From Trichocoleus sp. FACHB-46 (GTDB taxonomy: Bacteria > Cyanobacteriota > Cyanobacteriia > FACHB-46), in the NCBI RefSeq assembly GCF_014695385.1, contig NZ_JACJOD010000006.1, positions 124,001 to 188,000 on the forward strand: a stretch of DNA of 64,000 nucleotides. Reading direction: 5' to 3'. The notes under the pieces are model-generated. The model was not told the origin of the DNA and ran no database searches. It saw nothing but the letters and a program-made list of their open reading frames with translations. Each line of letters opens with the position of its first letter. The stretch's first letter is position 1. Shown piece by piece: positions 27,788 through 35,438 of the stretch. Both the position numbers and the translations under genes were made by a program.

Positions 27788-28072
27788 ATGAATTCCTCAG
27801 TAGCGCTGCTGACTGATACCTTTGCTACTTTCCTGAATATCTATGTGGTTCTGTTGATTTTCCGGATTCTTTTAAGCTGGTTTCCTAACATTAGCTGGTC
27901 TGATCCACCGTTCTCCATCGTGAGCCAGTTAACGGATCCTTACCTCAACTTATTCCGCTCTTTTATTCCTCCCTTGGGTGGCATGGATTTTTCCCCCATT
28001 TTGGCTATTTTCCTGCTGCAATTTTTGGCTCAGATTTTCAGCAGCTTGCAGCAGGGTTCCTACGGGATCTAA
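27788..28072 (+). CDS. YggT/Ycf19-family membrane protein
   Basis: A 94-residue protein with two transmembrane helices (FLNIYVVLLIFRILLSWF; ILAIFLLQFLAQIF) and the YggT loop SQLTDPYLNLFRSFIPPLGG. Cyanobacterial and plastid relatives (CCB3/Ycf19 group) are linked to cytochrome b6f heme attachment, cell division or K+ homeostasis. Which role applies here is not known. GAAGGAA lies about 12 bases before the ATG. Confidence 0.9.
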   Translation: MNSSVALLTDTFATFLNIYVVLLIFRILLSWFPNISWSDPPFSIVSQLTDPYLNLFRSFIPPLGGMDFSPILAIFLLQFLAQIFSSLQQGSYGI

Positions 28073-28123
28073 ACGTGGAATTTGAGTTAGCTGTCGTTAA
28101 AGCTAGTTGACTCAGTCGCTCAG

Positions 28124-28558
28124 CTAACGACGGACCATGCCAGTAAAACCTGCCGCTTTGAACTGCTTTAGCTTTAAAGGAGTAGGTTGGCTGGCTGGAA
28201 CAGTAATTCTCAATTGAAAATCGCTGACACCCGGTGGCAACTCATCAATAGAGCCCAGGCGGGTACGATTTTGCATGACTAGATCATTATTGGCATCGTA
28301 AATGCGGCCAAAGATATCTGCATTAATCACGGGCTTGCCAGAATCGTTTTGAGCTTTGCCAGTCACCAGAAAGCAGTTGGCGGGCATCGCTGCACCGCCA
28401 CTCGTGACAGTTCCCTCGGCTAGCTCCGCTGGACATTCGTGATAAGAAATGTCAAACAACTTAATTTGGGTGAGTGCGATCGCAGCAGGACTCACCAGCC
28501 AACTGCCTACCGAGAATAGGCAAGCAATCACAAGGACAGCAAAGGCCCGAAAGCGCAT
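28124..28558 (-). CDS. Exported protein of unknown function
   Basis: About 144 residues starting MRFRAFAVLVIACLFSVGSW, a Sec signal ending near AIALTQ. The mature part is a small beta-rich domain with two Cys (HECPAELA, ANCFLVTG). It includes GKAQNDSGKPVINADIFGRI, a pattern close to FxLYD-type domains that carry an N-x-S/T after the first strand. An in-frame GTG three codons earlier is possible, but the ATG gives a cleaner signal. It probably resides in the lumen or periplasm. It is convergent with the YggT gene. Confidence 0.75.
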   Translation of the reverse strand: MRFRAFAVLVIACLFSVGSWLVSPAAIALTQIKLFDISYHECPAELAEGTVTSGGAAMPANCFLVTGKAQNDSGKPVINADIFGRIYDANNDLVMQNRTRLGSIDELPPGVSDFQLRITVPASQPTPLKLKQFKAAGFTGMVRR

Positions 28559-28893
28559 AAACTTCACTGTAATGACTCAATAACGACTAGGTGAGCTGAT
28601 TGTAAAGCAGCCTAAACTCAGCTTAGCGTGAATTGGCTCTAAACCTTTTCAGTTCGCTGAGCCTGCTTCGCTGAGCCCTTCTGTAATAATAGAAATTTAA
28701 TCTTCGCTGTAAAAAGTTAATATTTTTATTAATGATTGGTGCGAAGTTCAACTCCTAAAAGCTCATCAAAAACGCCGAAGATGACTCCCAAAATTTCGGC
28801 AATTTGATAGTAAAGCTGATTGATCAGCGCGGAGTGATGTAGAAATAGAGATTGGTTTTGAGGTTGGTTCATCCACTTTAGCTACCATCTGCC
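28559..28893. other. Intergenic, nothing assigned
   Basis: An AT-rich spacer between divergent genes. CGCTGAGCC occurs twice at about 28655-28680. No promoter or RNA was identified with confidence. Confidence 0.4.
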
Positions 28894-29523
28894 ATGACCA
28901 AAGCTGAGATTGAAGCGGTCCTACAAGCAGCATTTAGCCGATGTGATGCCGTCAACTACCCGCTCAACGAGCAACAAAAGCAAATTCTGCTGGGCCTGGT
29001 AGTGGAATTAGAGCGTTTACAGCGCCAAAGTAACAATGGCGATGATCACAGTGAAGAGAATCCGCTGGATGAACTGACTGTTGAGCAACGAAGCCTTCTC
29101 CTAGAATTTGTCAAAGAGCAAGAGCAACAAAACCATCCCTGGAAAATTAAGCTACTCAACGATTGGCTACACAATCGCAACTCCGCCTCAATGCAATTTA
29201 TTCGTGAATTGTACGGCCCGCAGTGGCTTAATCGAGTTCAACCTAGGCACGTTGCGGCCTACGCCGAGCTAGACAATCGCGAAACCTTAAAGGTCAAAGT
29301 GGGCGATCGCATTGAAGTTTGCAACAGCCTCTGGGAATGGGTTCAAGAATCAGGCCCCTGCGCCCCAGAATGGTTTCCTTGCACCGTCATTGGCATCGCT
29401 GAAAAAGACGACAACGGCCAAGCCTACACCAGTTGCTTGATTCGCTTCGACAGCGGCATGGAATACGAAATCCAAGGCATCTACCGCTGGAACCGCTACA
29501 ACTGGCGCTGGCCTAATACATAA
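28894..29523 (+). CDS. Conserved hypothetical protein
   Basis: A 209-residue soluble protein. The N-terminal 100 residues are helical and acidic (EIEAVLQAAFSRCDAVNY, VEQRSLLLEFVKEQEQQ). The C-terminal 70 contain a small beta-barrel-like segment, LKVKVGDRIEVCNSLWEW, then EWFPCTVIGIAEKDDNGQAY and IRFDSGMEYEIQGIYRW, which resembles an SH3-like or Tudor-like fold. No function is known to me. Confidence 0.7.
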   Translation: MTKAEIEAVLQAAFSRCDAVNYPLNEQQKQILLGLVVELERLQRQSNNGDDHSEENPLDELTVEQRSLLLEFVKEQEQQNHPWKIKLLNDWLHNRNSASMQFIRELYGPQWLNRVQPRHVAAYAELDNRETLKVKVGDRIEVCNSLWEWVQESGPCAPEWFPCTVIGIAEKDDNGQAYTSCLIRFDSGMEYEIQGIYRWNRYNWRWPNT

Positions 29524-29530
29524 GTCAAAT

Positions 29531-29593
29531 TTTTGGAGGGGGTCTGGGGGACGCAACCGTCCCTCAGCGGGGGTTTGGGGGCAATCGCCCCCA
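29531..29593. repeat. Two-hairpin intergenic repeat, copy D
   Basis: The best-preserved copy. GGGACG-CAAC-CGTCCC and TTGGGGGC-AATC-GCCCCCAA are both perfect stems. It sits between the convergent gene ending at 29523 and aroE, and runs in the same orientation as copy C. Confidence 0.78.
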
Positions 29594-29613
29594 ATGGCTC
29601 GGTTTTAGTTAAC

Positions 29614-30480
29614 CTACAAGCCCAAATAATCCCGCAACGCTTGCCGCATCACCTCCACCGGAGCCGTCTGCCCCACCCAAATTTCCAGGGCCGCTGCTCC
29701 CTGCTGTACCAGCATCTCCAACCCATCGATCGCGATCGCTTCTTGCTGCTGCGCTTGTCGCAAAAACCGTGTGGGGCTCGGCGTATAGATCAAGTCATAA
29801 GCGATCGCACCTGCCGCAATCTTGGTCGCGATTGCGTCTTCTAATGGCGATGCTTGATCATGGGGATGCATGCCAATCGGCGTACTGTTCACAATCAAAC
29901 CCGCATCAGGCAAAAGACTCGGCAACTCCTCCCAAGCATGAATCGTCAGCTCAACCGGAATCGGAGAAGTAACCCAACTTTGTTGAAACGCCGCTAACTT
30001 TTGGCGATCGCGCCCCACGACCTTCACCGCCGCGCAACCCAACTGAGCACACCCTGCTACGACTGCCCGCGCCGCACCACCATTGCCTAAAATCACCGCC
30101 GTTGTTTGGCTCCAATCGCGATCGTAGATTTTGAGGGGAGCCAGAAAACCAATCACATCTGTATTCGTGCCGCTCCAGCCTTGCTCTGTGCGCCAAACCG
30201 TGTTCACAGCCCCAATCGCCTGCGCCACATCCGACACCTGATTCAGTAAGGGAATAATGGCTTGTTTGTGCGGAATCGTAATACTGAATCCGCGTAGGTC
30301 AATGGCAGCAAATCCAGCGATCGCCGTGGCTAAATCTGATGGTGCGACGGGCAGAGCTACATAAACGTAATCCAAATCCAGCGCTGCGATCGCCGCATTG
30401 TGCATCACGGGTGAGAGCGAATGCTTGATCGGGTCTCCAATCACACCCAAAAGTTTAGTTGTGCCTGTTATTAACTTCAT
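29614..30480 (-). CDS. aroE: Shikimate dehydrogenase
   Basis: A 288-residue NADPH enzyme reducing 3-dehydroshikimate to shikimate in aromatic amino acid synthesis. DPIKHSLSPVMHNAAI binds shikimate, SITIPHKQAI carries the catalytic Lys, and VNTVWRTEQGWSGTNTDVIG and VILGNGGAARAVVAG (NADP loop) follow in order. GLEMLVQQGAAALEIW closes the C-terminus. The length is typical. It starts 10 bases after the DUF4332 gene and is probably co-transcribed with it. Confidence 0.95.
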   Translation of the reverse strand: MKLITGTTKLLGVIGDPIKHSLSPVMHNAAIAALDLDYVYVALPVAPSDLATAIAGFAAIDLRGFSITIPHKQAIIPLLNQVSDVAQAIGAVNTVWRTEQGWSGTNTDVIGFLAPLKIYDRDWSQTTAVILGNGGAARAVVAGCAQLGCAAVKVVGRDRQKLAAFQQSWVTSPIPVELTIHAWEELPSLLPDAGLIVNSTPIGMHPHDQASPLEDAIATKIAAGAIAYDLIYTPSPTRFLRQAQQQEAIAIDGLEMLVQQGAAALEIWVGQTAPVEVMRQALRDYLGL

Positions 30481-30490
30481 GCCCTGCTAG

Positions 30491-30970
30491 CTATTTAGAT
30501 CCTGTTGTCAGAATAGAGCTAGCTGTGAGCGATCGCGCCTGTTGCATCCAGATCGCCACTGCTTCCACAGGAGGACACAAATCAGGTCGCTGCATCATGG
30601 CAACTTGCAGACGCATAATTTGGGGATGCAGCCGATGCAAGGGTGTTTGGGCGAGTTGAGCGCAAGAGGCAATCCCTGCATGTAGCAACAGCCCGCAATA
30701 TTGACAGCCCACATTGGGAATTTTTGCCAGGTCAGCTAAAGCCACCCATTTGTTGACATGCTGAATATGGATTTGCAGTTGAGCCGCTAGGTGCTGTTTC
30801 TGAGTTGGTGTAGCAGCTTGCTGCAATAGCTGTTGAGTAGTGTGAATGCCGTGATCTTGTAATCGAGTCTGGTCTTCTTGGCTCAGACCTGGCAGTTGTT
30901 CAATGGGCCAGCTACAGGGCCTTAGGGGTTGAGGACGAGACCCAGAACGATGGCGATCGCGCGTACGCAT
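30491..30970 (-). CDS. DUF4332 helix-hairpin-helix-like protein
   Basis: A 159-residue protein. A basic N-terminal tail is followed by two helix-hairpin-helix-like units, IEQLPGLSQEDQTRLQDHG and LAKIPNVGCQYCGLLLHAGI, as in DUF4332. This fold is related to DNA-binding HhH repeats, but no enzyme motif is present. It is the first gene of the pair with aroE. The function is unknown. Confidence 0.8.
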   Translation of the reverse strand: MRTRDRHRSGSRPQPLRPCSWPIEQLPGLSQEDQTRLQDHGIHTTQQLLQQAATPTQKQHLAAQLQIHIQHVNKWVALADLAKIPNVGCQYCGLLLHAGIASCAQLAQTPLHRLHPQIMRLQVAMMQRPDLCPPVEAVAIWMQQARSLTASSILTTGSK

Positions 30971-31034
30971 AGTCGTGTCATTAGCAGAGAATCCTATTCT
31001 GGCGCATGTTGCCCGGATCTGCTGAGAGCAGCGT

Positions 31035-31463
31035 TCAGAAAAGCCACTGCCCGCCCCGGAAGCGCGATCGCGGAAACAGAATTCGCATCAAACTGTGAGC
31101 CGCTAGATAAATCGCGAGCCAAATTGAGCTGTAGTGCCACAAAAAACCGGACATGGATAAGTTGCGATCAATGCCAAATAAACCCACTGTTTTTAGTAAC
31201 AACACAATAAACACCGCTTCCCATAGCCCCGCTAACAGTTGCAAGGCTCCCGGCCAGTCGCGGTCCCAACGCAACTTTTGCAAGTAGGTGTATAAGGCAT
31301 CCCACCCTAGCCCAAACAGCGCTGCATAGAGCAGCACCCAGAAAAACTGGGCACTCGCACCGGGGCCAATGTAGCCGAGCGCAAACGGCAGAGTCGCCAG
31401 GACACCGACTGTGGCGAAAAGAAATAACCGAGTTTGCCAGCGTCCAAATAAGGTAAGTGTCAT
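31035..31463 (-). CDS. Integral membrane protein, unknown
   Basis: A 142-residue protein with four probable helices (LFLFATVGVLATLPFALGYI; FFWVLLYAALFGLGWDAL; LLAGLWEAVFIVLLLKTVG; SIWLAIYLAAHSLMRILF). GAGGG lies 8 bases before the ATG. A conserved-looking loop, YTYLQKLRWDRDWPG, lies between helices 2 and 3. I do not recognise a family. Confidence 0.7.
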   Translation of the reverse strand: MTLTLFGRWQTRLFLFATVGVLATLPFALGYIGPGASAQFFWVLLYAALFGLGWDALYTYLQKLRWDRDWPGALQLLAGLWEAVFIVLLLKTVGLFGIDRNLSMSGFLWHYSSIWLAIYLAAHSLMRILFPRSRFRGGQWLF

Positions 31464-31576
31464 GCTTTTACCCTCAACTTGAGGACCTCAGCCACTAGAT
31501 TGATGAAAAACCAGTAGGTAAAGGATATTACAGAACTGTTAAATCTAATCTGCTATGGCTGAGCATATCGAGTTTC

Positions 31577-32218
31577 ATGCAGCAACTTCTAGCTGAAGTC
31601 ACCGCTACTTTTCTGGCTCTACTCCCCATTGCCAACCCCGTTGGGGCGGTACCTTTGTTCTATAGCTTAACCGCTTTAGATTCCAAAGCTTATCGTCAGG
31701 CGCAGGCTCGGAAAACCTCACTGAATGTGATTTGCGTCTTGATTATCTTTTTTCTAGCGGGCAGGCTGATTTTAGAATTTTTTGATCTTTCCTTAGGAGT
31801 CTTACGAATTGCGGGGGGCTTGCTAATCGCACACACGGCTTGGGAAATGGTGACTGTACGACCCAGGCTCACTCCCCCAGAACGAGAGGAAGTTGCAGAA
31901 AAAGAAGATATTTCCTTCACGCCAATGGCTGTGCCCATGTTGAGCGGTCCGGGTGCGATTGGTGTAGTGATGGGTTTGTCAGCGAGATCAAGCCATTTGC
32001 TGGACCATTTAGGCGCTCTGATCGGAATTCTGCTACTAGGTGGCATGATCTACTTTTGCCTTTCCGTAGGCGATCGCGTCATGGCTCGTTTAGGTAAGAG
32101 TGGCGTGGGCGCTTTCAACCGCGTTTTAGGATTTTTCATTTTGGCGATCGCCGTACAGTTCATTGCCGAAGGGACGATCGCCCTCCTCAAAGATTCGCTT
32201 CCGGAGCTATTCAACTAG
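31577..32218 (+). CDS. MarC-family membrane protein
   Basis: A 213-residue protein with six predicted helices. LLPIANPVGAVPLFYSLT is the MarC signature (NP-G), and ISFTPMAVPMLSGPGAIGVV is the second half of the inverted repeat. Despite the name, the family is not clearly linked to multiple antibiotic resistance; small-solute export has been suggested. It ends 7 bases from the convergent FHA-flavoprotein gene. Confidence 0.9.
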   Translation: MQQLLAEVTATFLALLPIANPVGAVPLFYSLTALDSKAYRQAQARKTSLNVICVLIIFFLAGRLILEFFDLSLGVLRIAGGLLIAHTAWEMVTVRPRLTPPEREEVAEKEDISFTPMAVPMLSGPGAIGVVMGLSARSSHLLDHLGALIGILLLGGMIYFCLSVGDRVMARLGKSGVGAFNRVLGFFILAIAVQFIAEGTIALLKDSLPELFN

Positions 32219-32225
32219 GTGGCTG

Positions 32226-34217
32226 TTAAGAGGGAGGTTGCCCAATCATCCACTTGAACCACTGACTCAGCGATCGCACAGGGTGTAAGCGTTGCAAACT
32301 AGGAGCGCGCATTTTTGCTAAGTCTGCCACTGCGCAAAGAGCCGCATATTGTAAGCCTAAGAAACTATCGACTGCTGCATAGGGGCCACCTAGCGTCATC
32401 GCTCCCGCTGCATACATGCGCCCTCGACCATTCCGCATTTCTACCAGCTCAAAATCATTAGCTACACTCAAGCGACCTAACGGGTTGAGCGGCAAACTGT
32501 ACTGCGTCACCAAATCATCTAGAAGCGGGTTTGTTTTGACCTTTGCTTCTAAACCCGTGGCATCAATGACAAAATCTGCTTCCAAGCGCATCTGCCCCTT
32601 CAAGTTTTGTTCTTGAATGTAGGTCACAGGGCGATCGCGATCGTCTCGTTCTACCCGTTCGACTTCCCCAAAAGTAATTTGATACCAACCTTGACTCAGC
32701 CCCTCTTCTACCATGCGTCGCCAATCTCCGCGATCGGCTGTAGTCGTGCCACCCCAAACTGCTAAAAGACTCTGCCGCTGTTGCGGATCGGCTTGCTCTA
32801 GCATGGTTCGCAGCTCCCCGCTCCAGCAAGCTTTCGGCCAATTGAACGGTTGAAATTCGTAATGATTTTCGACGTGACGTTGGGCGAAGCCAAACTTGTT
32901 GCCTTGCGGTTTGGGCGAGCGCATCAAATGCAAAACCGCAATGTGAGGATTTTTTTGCCGCGCTTCGTAGAGCCGCTGCACAATCCGCGAGGCTACAATC
33001 CCCCGCCCTCGAATTAATACAGTGCCCCCCTGCCGTTCCAAGTGTTCATACACATGGTCGTGATTTTCGTAAGCATTCACCACCGATTCAAAGTCTTTCG
33101 TTTGCTCGCGATAAGCTTGCAAGTCAGGCAAAAACTGAATCGCGGGATATCCGGTGGCAAGTTGCACATAGCGGGCCACCAAGAAGGCATGATCGCGTTG
33201 CTGCGAGGTTGAGCGAGAATAGGCGATCGCGTACCGTCCATCATTGGTTTTGCGAATTCCCCGCACCCGCCCGTAGAGAAACATTTGCTCCCAACCGATC
33301 CGTTTAGCTTCGCGATCGAGAGATGCAAAGACATTGCTAGCCCGTGGGGTATAGGTTTCAGCAAAGGTTGGCTCGGCAAATACCTGCCACAGATATTTTA
33401 GTGCTAGAAGGAGTCTGCCTTTGCTCAAGTCGTGCCAAGCTTCCCGCAACGCATAGCTGGGCCAGCCCCAAATATTGTCCGGGCAAGAATCAGAGTTGGA
33501 GCGCAGCCGTTCATGCGAGGGAATCTGAGAGTTGAGGCAGAGACGTTGATAGCGAGCATAGGGCTGAGGCTCCATGCCTAAAGCAATAATTTGGGCTGTG
33601 TGGACTCCACAAATCCGCAACAAATCAACCCAGCAGAAGCTACCTAACCCTGCTCCGATCGCAGCGTAGTCAGTTTCTTGAACGGGTAACCCTGTGGCAA
33701 ACAAATCTTGTACTGAGACTTGCTGATTTTGGAACAGAGCGGGTGGAAAAGAGGCATCAGCTAGATTGACCTCTGCGGGACTCGGCAACTCTGTGACGGC
33801 AAAACGAGGATCAGGTAACTGAGTTGCCGCCAGAGAAGGTGGAGTTGAAGGAGATGCGGCAGGTGCAGGAGGAGTGACGGCGAAGGAAATGGCGATCGCA
33901 TAGGGGCCAATCTGGATCGTGTCGCCGTTGGCCAAGAAACTGCGATGATGCAGCACTCCGTTGACTAGCGTGCCATTAATGCTGCTTTGATCGGTCACGA
34001 CTAAGCCATCTGGCTCGAAGGTGATCAAGGCATGGAAGCGGGAAATATCATCACTAGCTAGAACAACTCGGCAAACTCGTTGTTCTCCCATCAGAGCGGG
34101 CATGTGAGCAAATTCTCGTCCTAGAGCGATCGGCACCGTCAAAACTGGCGATCGCCGCTCCCCTGTGACAGGTTCTTCCCAGCTCAATTGAATTTGGAAT
34201 GGTGCAGCCCCCATCAT
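32226..34217 (-). CDS. FHA domain fused to a FAD/NAD(P)-binding oxidoreductase-like protein
   Basis: A 663-residue fusion. Residues 30-115 are an FHA phosphothreonine-binding domain: GREF, the core SRFHALITFE, and DQSSINGTLVNG. After a Pro/Ala linker comes a Rossmann-type part with AAIGAGLGSFCWVDLL and a second nucleotide motif, VLIRGRGIVASRIVQRLYEA. FVIDATGLEAKVKTNPLL and MYAAGAMTLGGPYAAVDSFL resemble the C-terminal FAD site of lysine-hydroxylase-like monooxygenases. AGGAG precedes the ATG at 34217; a TTG two codons earlier is less likely. It is co-transcribed with the FHA gene 23 bases upstream. The substrate is unknown. Confidence 0.85.
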   Translation of the reverse strand: MMGAAPFQIQLSWEEPVTGERRSPVLTVPIALGREFAHMPALMGEQRVCRVVLASDDISRFHALITFEPDGLVVTDQSSINGTLVNGVLHHRSFLANGDTIQIGPYAIAISFAVTPPAPAASPSTPPSLAATQLPDPRFAVTELPSPAEVNLADASFPPALFQNQQVSVQDLFATGLPVQETDYAAIGAGLGSFCWVDLLRICGVHTAQIIALGMEPQPYARYQRLCLNSQIPSHERLRSNSDSCPDNIWGWPSYALREAWHDLSKGRLLLALKYLWQVFAEPTFAETYTPRASNVFASLDREAKRIGWEQMFLYGRVRGIRKTNDGRYAIAYSRSTSQQRDHAFLVARYVQLATGYPAIQFLPDLQAYREQTKDFESVVNAYENHDHVYEHLERQGGTVLIRGRGIVASRIVQRLYEARQKNPHIAVLHLMRSPKPQGNKFGFAQRHVENHYEFQPFNWPKACWSGELRTMLEQADPQQRQSLLAVWGGTTTADRGDWRRMVEEGLSQGWYQITFGEVERVERDDRDRPVTYIQEQNLKGQMRLEADFVIDATGLEAKVKTNPLLDDLVTQYSLPLNPLGRLSVANDFELVEMRNGRGRMYAAGAMTLGGPYAAVDSFLGLQYAALCAVADLAKMRAPSLQRLHPVRSLSQWFKWMIGQPPS

Positions 34218-34240
34218 GGGCAACTCCTATCACCTGATGG

Positions 34241-34813
34241 CTACGTTGGCGCCAGTATGACACTGACTGCCGCTGCTAAGGAAGCCCCACACCAATGACA
34301 CCCTGCCGCTACATGCTCATAGGCCAAAACTTGGTGGCATTTGGGGCACTCAAGGCCGTAGACAGCACTAGCTACCGGAACCACAGCGGGCAATGAACTG
34401 GAAGCAGGAGTGGGAACAGGAATAAGAGCAGGAATCATAGGAGTGGCAAAAAACTGGGGTGTTAAAAGCAGCGTGGCCATAATTGGCGCGATCTCAGTAA
34501 CGGTCAGATCTATTTGGCCTAACCTAATCTGGCTACCTACCTTGAGCGCTGCCTCGCCCTGCATCAAAGGCAAACCATCAATTACAGGAGGATTTTGATC
34601 TCGCAGATTGCGCAAATAATAGTGCTGCTGGCGCGGTTGCCAGAAAATCTCAACATGCAAACCAGAGACAGTAGGGTGCGATAGTATCCAATCACAGCGT
34701 TCTGGATCACGCCCAACCCGGAAACCGCCCGCATTCTTGGTAGGTTGAAAGGGATGCAGCGTTTGAGTTTTGGTCAGACCTGACTCAGTCCAGGCGAAGG
34801 TGATTTCGTACAT
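34241..34813 (-). CDS. FHA domain with C-terminal zinc ribbon
   Basis: A 190-residue protein. The FHA domain spans about residues 25-110 (FRVGRDPERCDWILSHPTVS, then GLHVEIFWQ and YLRNLRDQNPPVIDG). A Pro/Ala linker leads to a CxxC...CxxC zinc ribbon (GLECPKCHQVLAYEHV, CHWCG). It would recognise phosphothreonine on a partner made by a Ser/Thr kinase, none of which is encoded in the window. It is the first gene of the pair with the FHA-flavoprotein. Confidence 0.85.
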   Translation of the reverse strand: MYEITFAWTESGLTKTQTLHPFQPTKNAGGFRVGRDPERCDWILSHPTVSGLHVEIFWQPRQQHYYLRNLRDQNPPVIDGLPLMQGEAALKVGSQIRLGQIDLTVTEIAPIMATLLLTPQFFATPMIPALIPVPTPASSSLPAVVPVASAVYGLECPKCHQVLAYEHVAAGCHWCGASLAAAVSVILAPT

Positions 34814-35040
34814 CGTCCCAGCTTTTAATGACTTGCTATCAATTACCTCAGCTGTAGTGGGGGCAATTCCCTATTCTGTTTCGCCAGATTTATGAAATAG
34901 CTAGGATTTACAAGTCTGATCTTCTGCCTAACTTTGTGTTTTCTAATGAGTAAATTTGCTTATCAAAATTCGGCTGACAATCTTGATATTGTTTTTTTGC
35001 AACGCAATAAAAGCAGCGGATTATTTTCTTGTTTAGGTAG

Positions 35041-35103
35041 AGCAATCCTAGATGGGGTGCACCTCCCACAACCCATCAAATTGATCAATCATTTAGGATT
35101 GCT
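35041..35103 (+). other. Structured inverted repeat upstream of the small gene
   Basis: AGCAATCCTA (35041-35050) pairs perfectly with TAGGATTGCT (35094-35103). Inside are a second stem, GATGGG/CCCATC, with a 15-base loop that holds GTGCACC, and a small ATTGATCAAT palindrome. The folding resembles a three-way junction. The strand is uncertain. Confidence 0.45.
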
Positions 35104-35142
35104 ATATTTCTTTCAGATAGAAAAGTACAAAATTCTTCTGAT

Positions 35143-35158
35143 TGTGATGTGTCTCACA
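35143..35158. promoter_or_regulatory. SyCRP1 (cAMP receptor) operator
   Basis: TGTGA-TGTGTC-TCACA is a perfect match to the CRP consensus TGTGAN6TCACA used by cyanobacterial SyCRP1. An AT-rich stretch with -10-like TATTAAAT lies about 25 bases downstream, and the next gene starts at 35238. Confidence 0.75.
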
Positions 35159-35237
35159 GCAAAATTAATTAAATCTTTATTAAATATCAAAGAGATTAAC
35201 TCAGTCCGTTGTTGTAGCTTTTCACGGAGCATAACTT

Positions 35238-35438
35238 ATGGCTACAAGTGGCGCTCCCAAACGAGACAATATTAACCAGGATGAGGTGACTAAGTTTTGG
35301 GGGCGCGAGATGACAGACCTCGCCCCCCGAGAAAAAGAACTGGTGGTGATGCTCTGGCAGAAGCTCAAGCAACGCCGTCAGAACCCGTCCAAGTCACCAA
35401 CTACATCGCACAGCTTAGATCTCCGGCTTTTTGGGTAA
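35238..35438 (+). CDS. Small basic hypothetical protein behind a CRP site
   Basis: A 66-residue protein (MATSGAPKRDNINQDEVTKF, then REKELVVMLWQKLKQRRQ), charged, helical and without a membrane segment. No family is recognised. Support comes from plausible composition and from the SyCRP1 site 80 bases upstream. Its last 38 bases overlap the 3' end of the convergent decarboxylase gene. Confidence 0.5.
   Translation: MATSGAPKRDNINQDEVTKFWGREMTDLAPREKELVVMLWQKLKQRRQNPSKSPTTSHSLDLRLFG

Noticed and set aside
34934-35275. 113-codon plus-strand frame
   Set aside because: It runs through the structured repeat and the CRP site, and the product looks like translated AT-rich spacer. The shorter gene at 35238 is more plausible.
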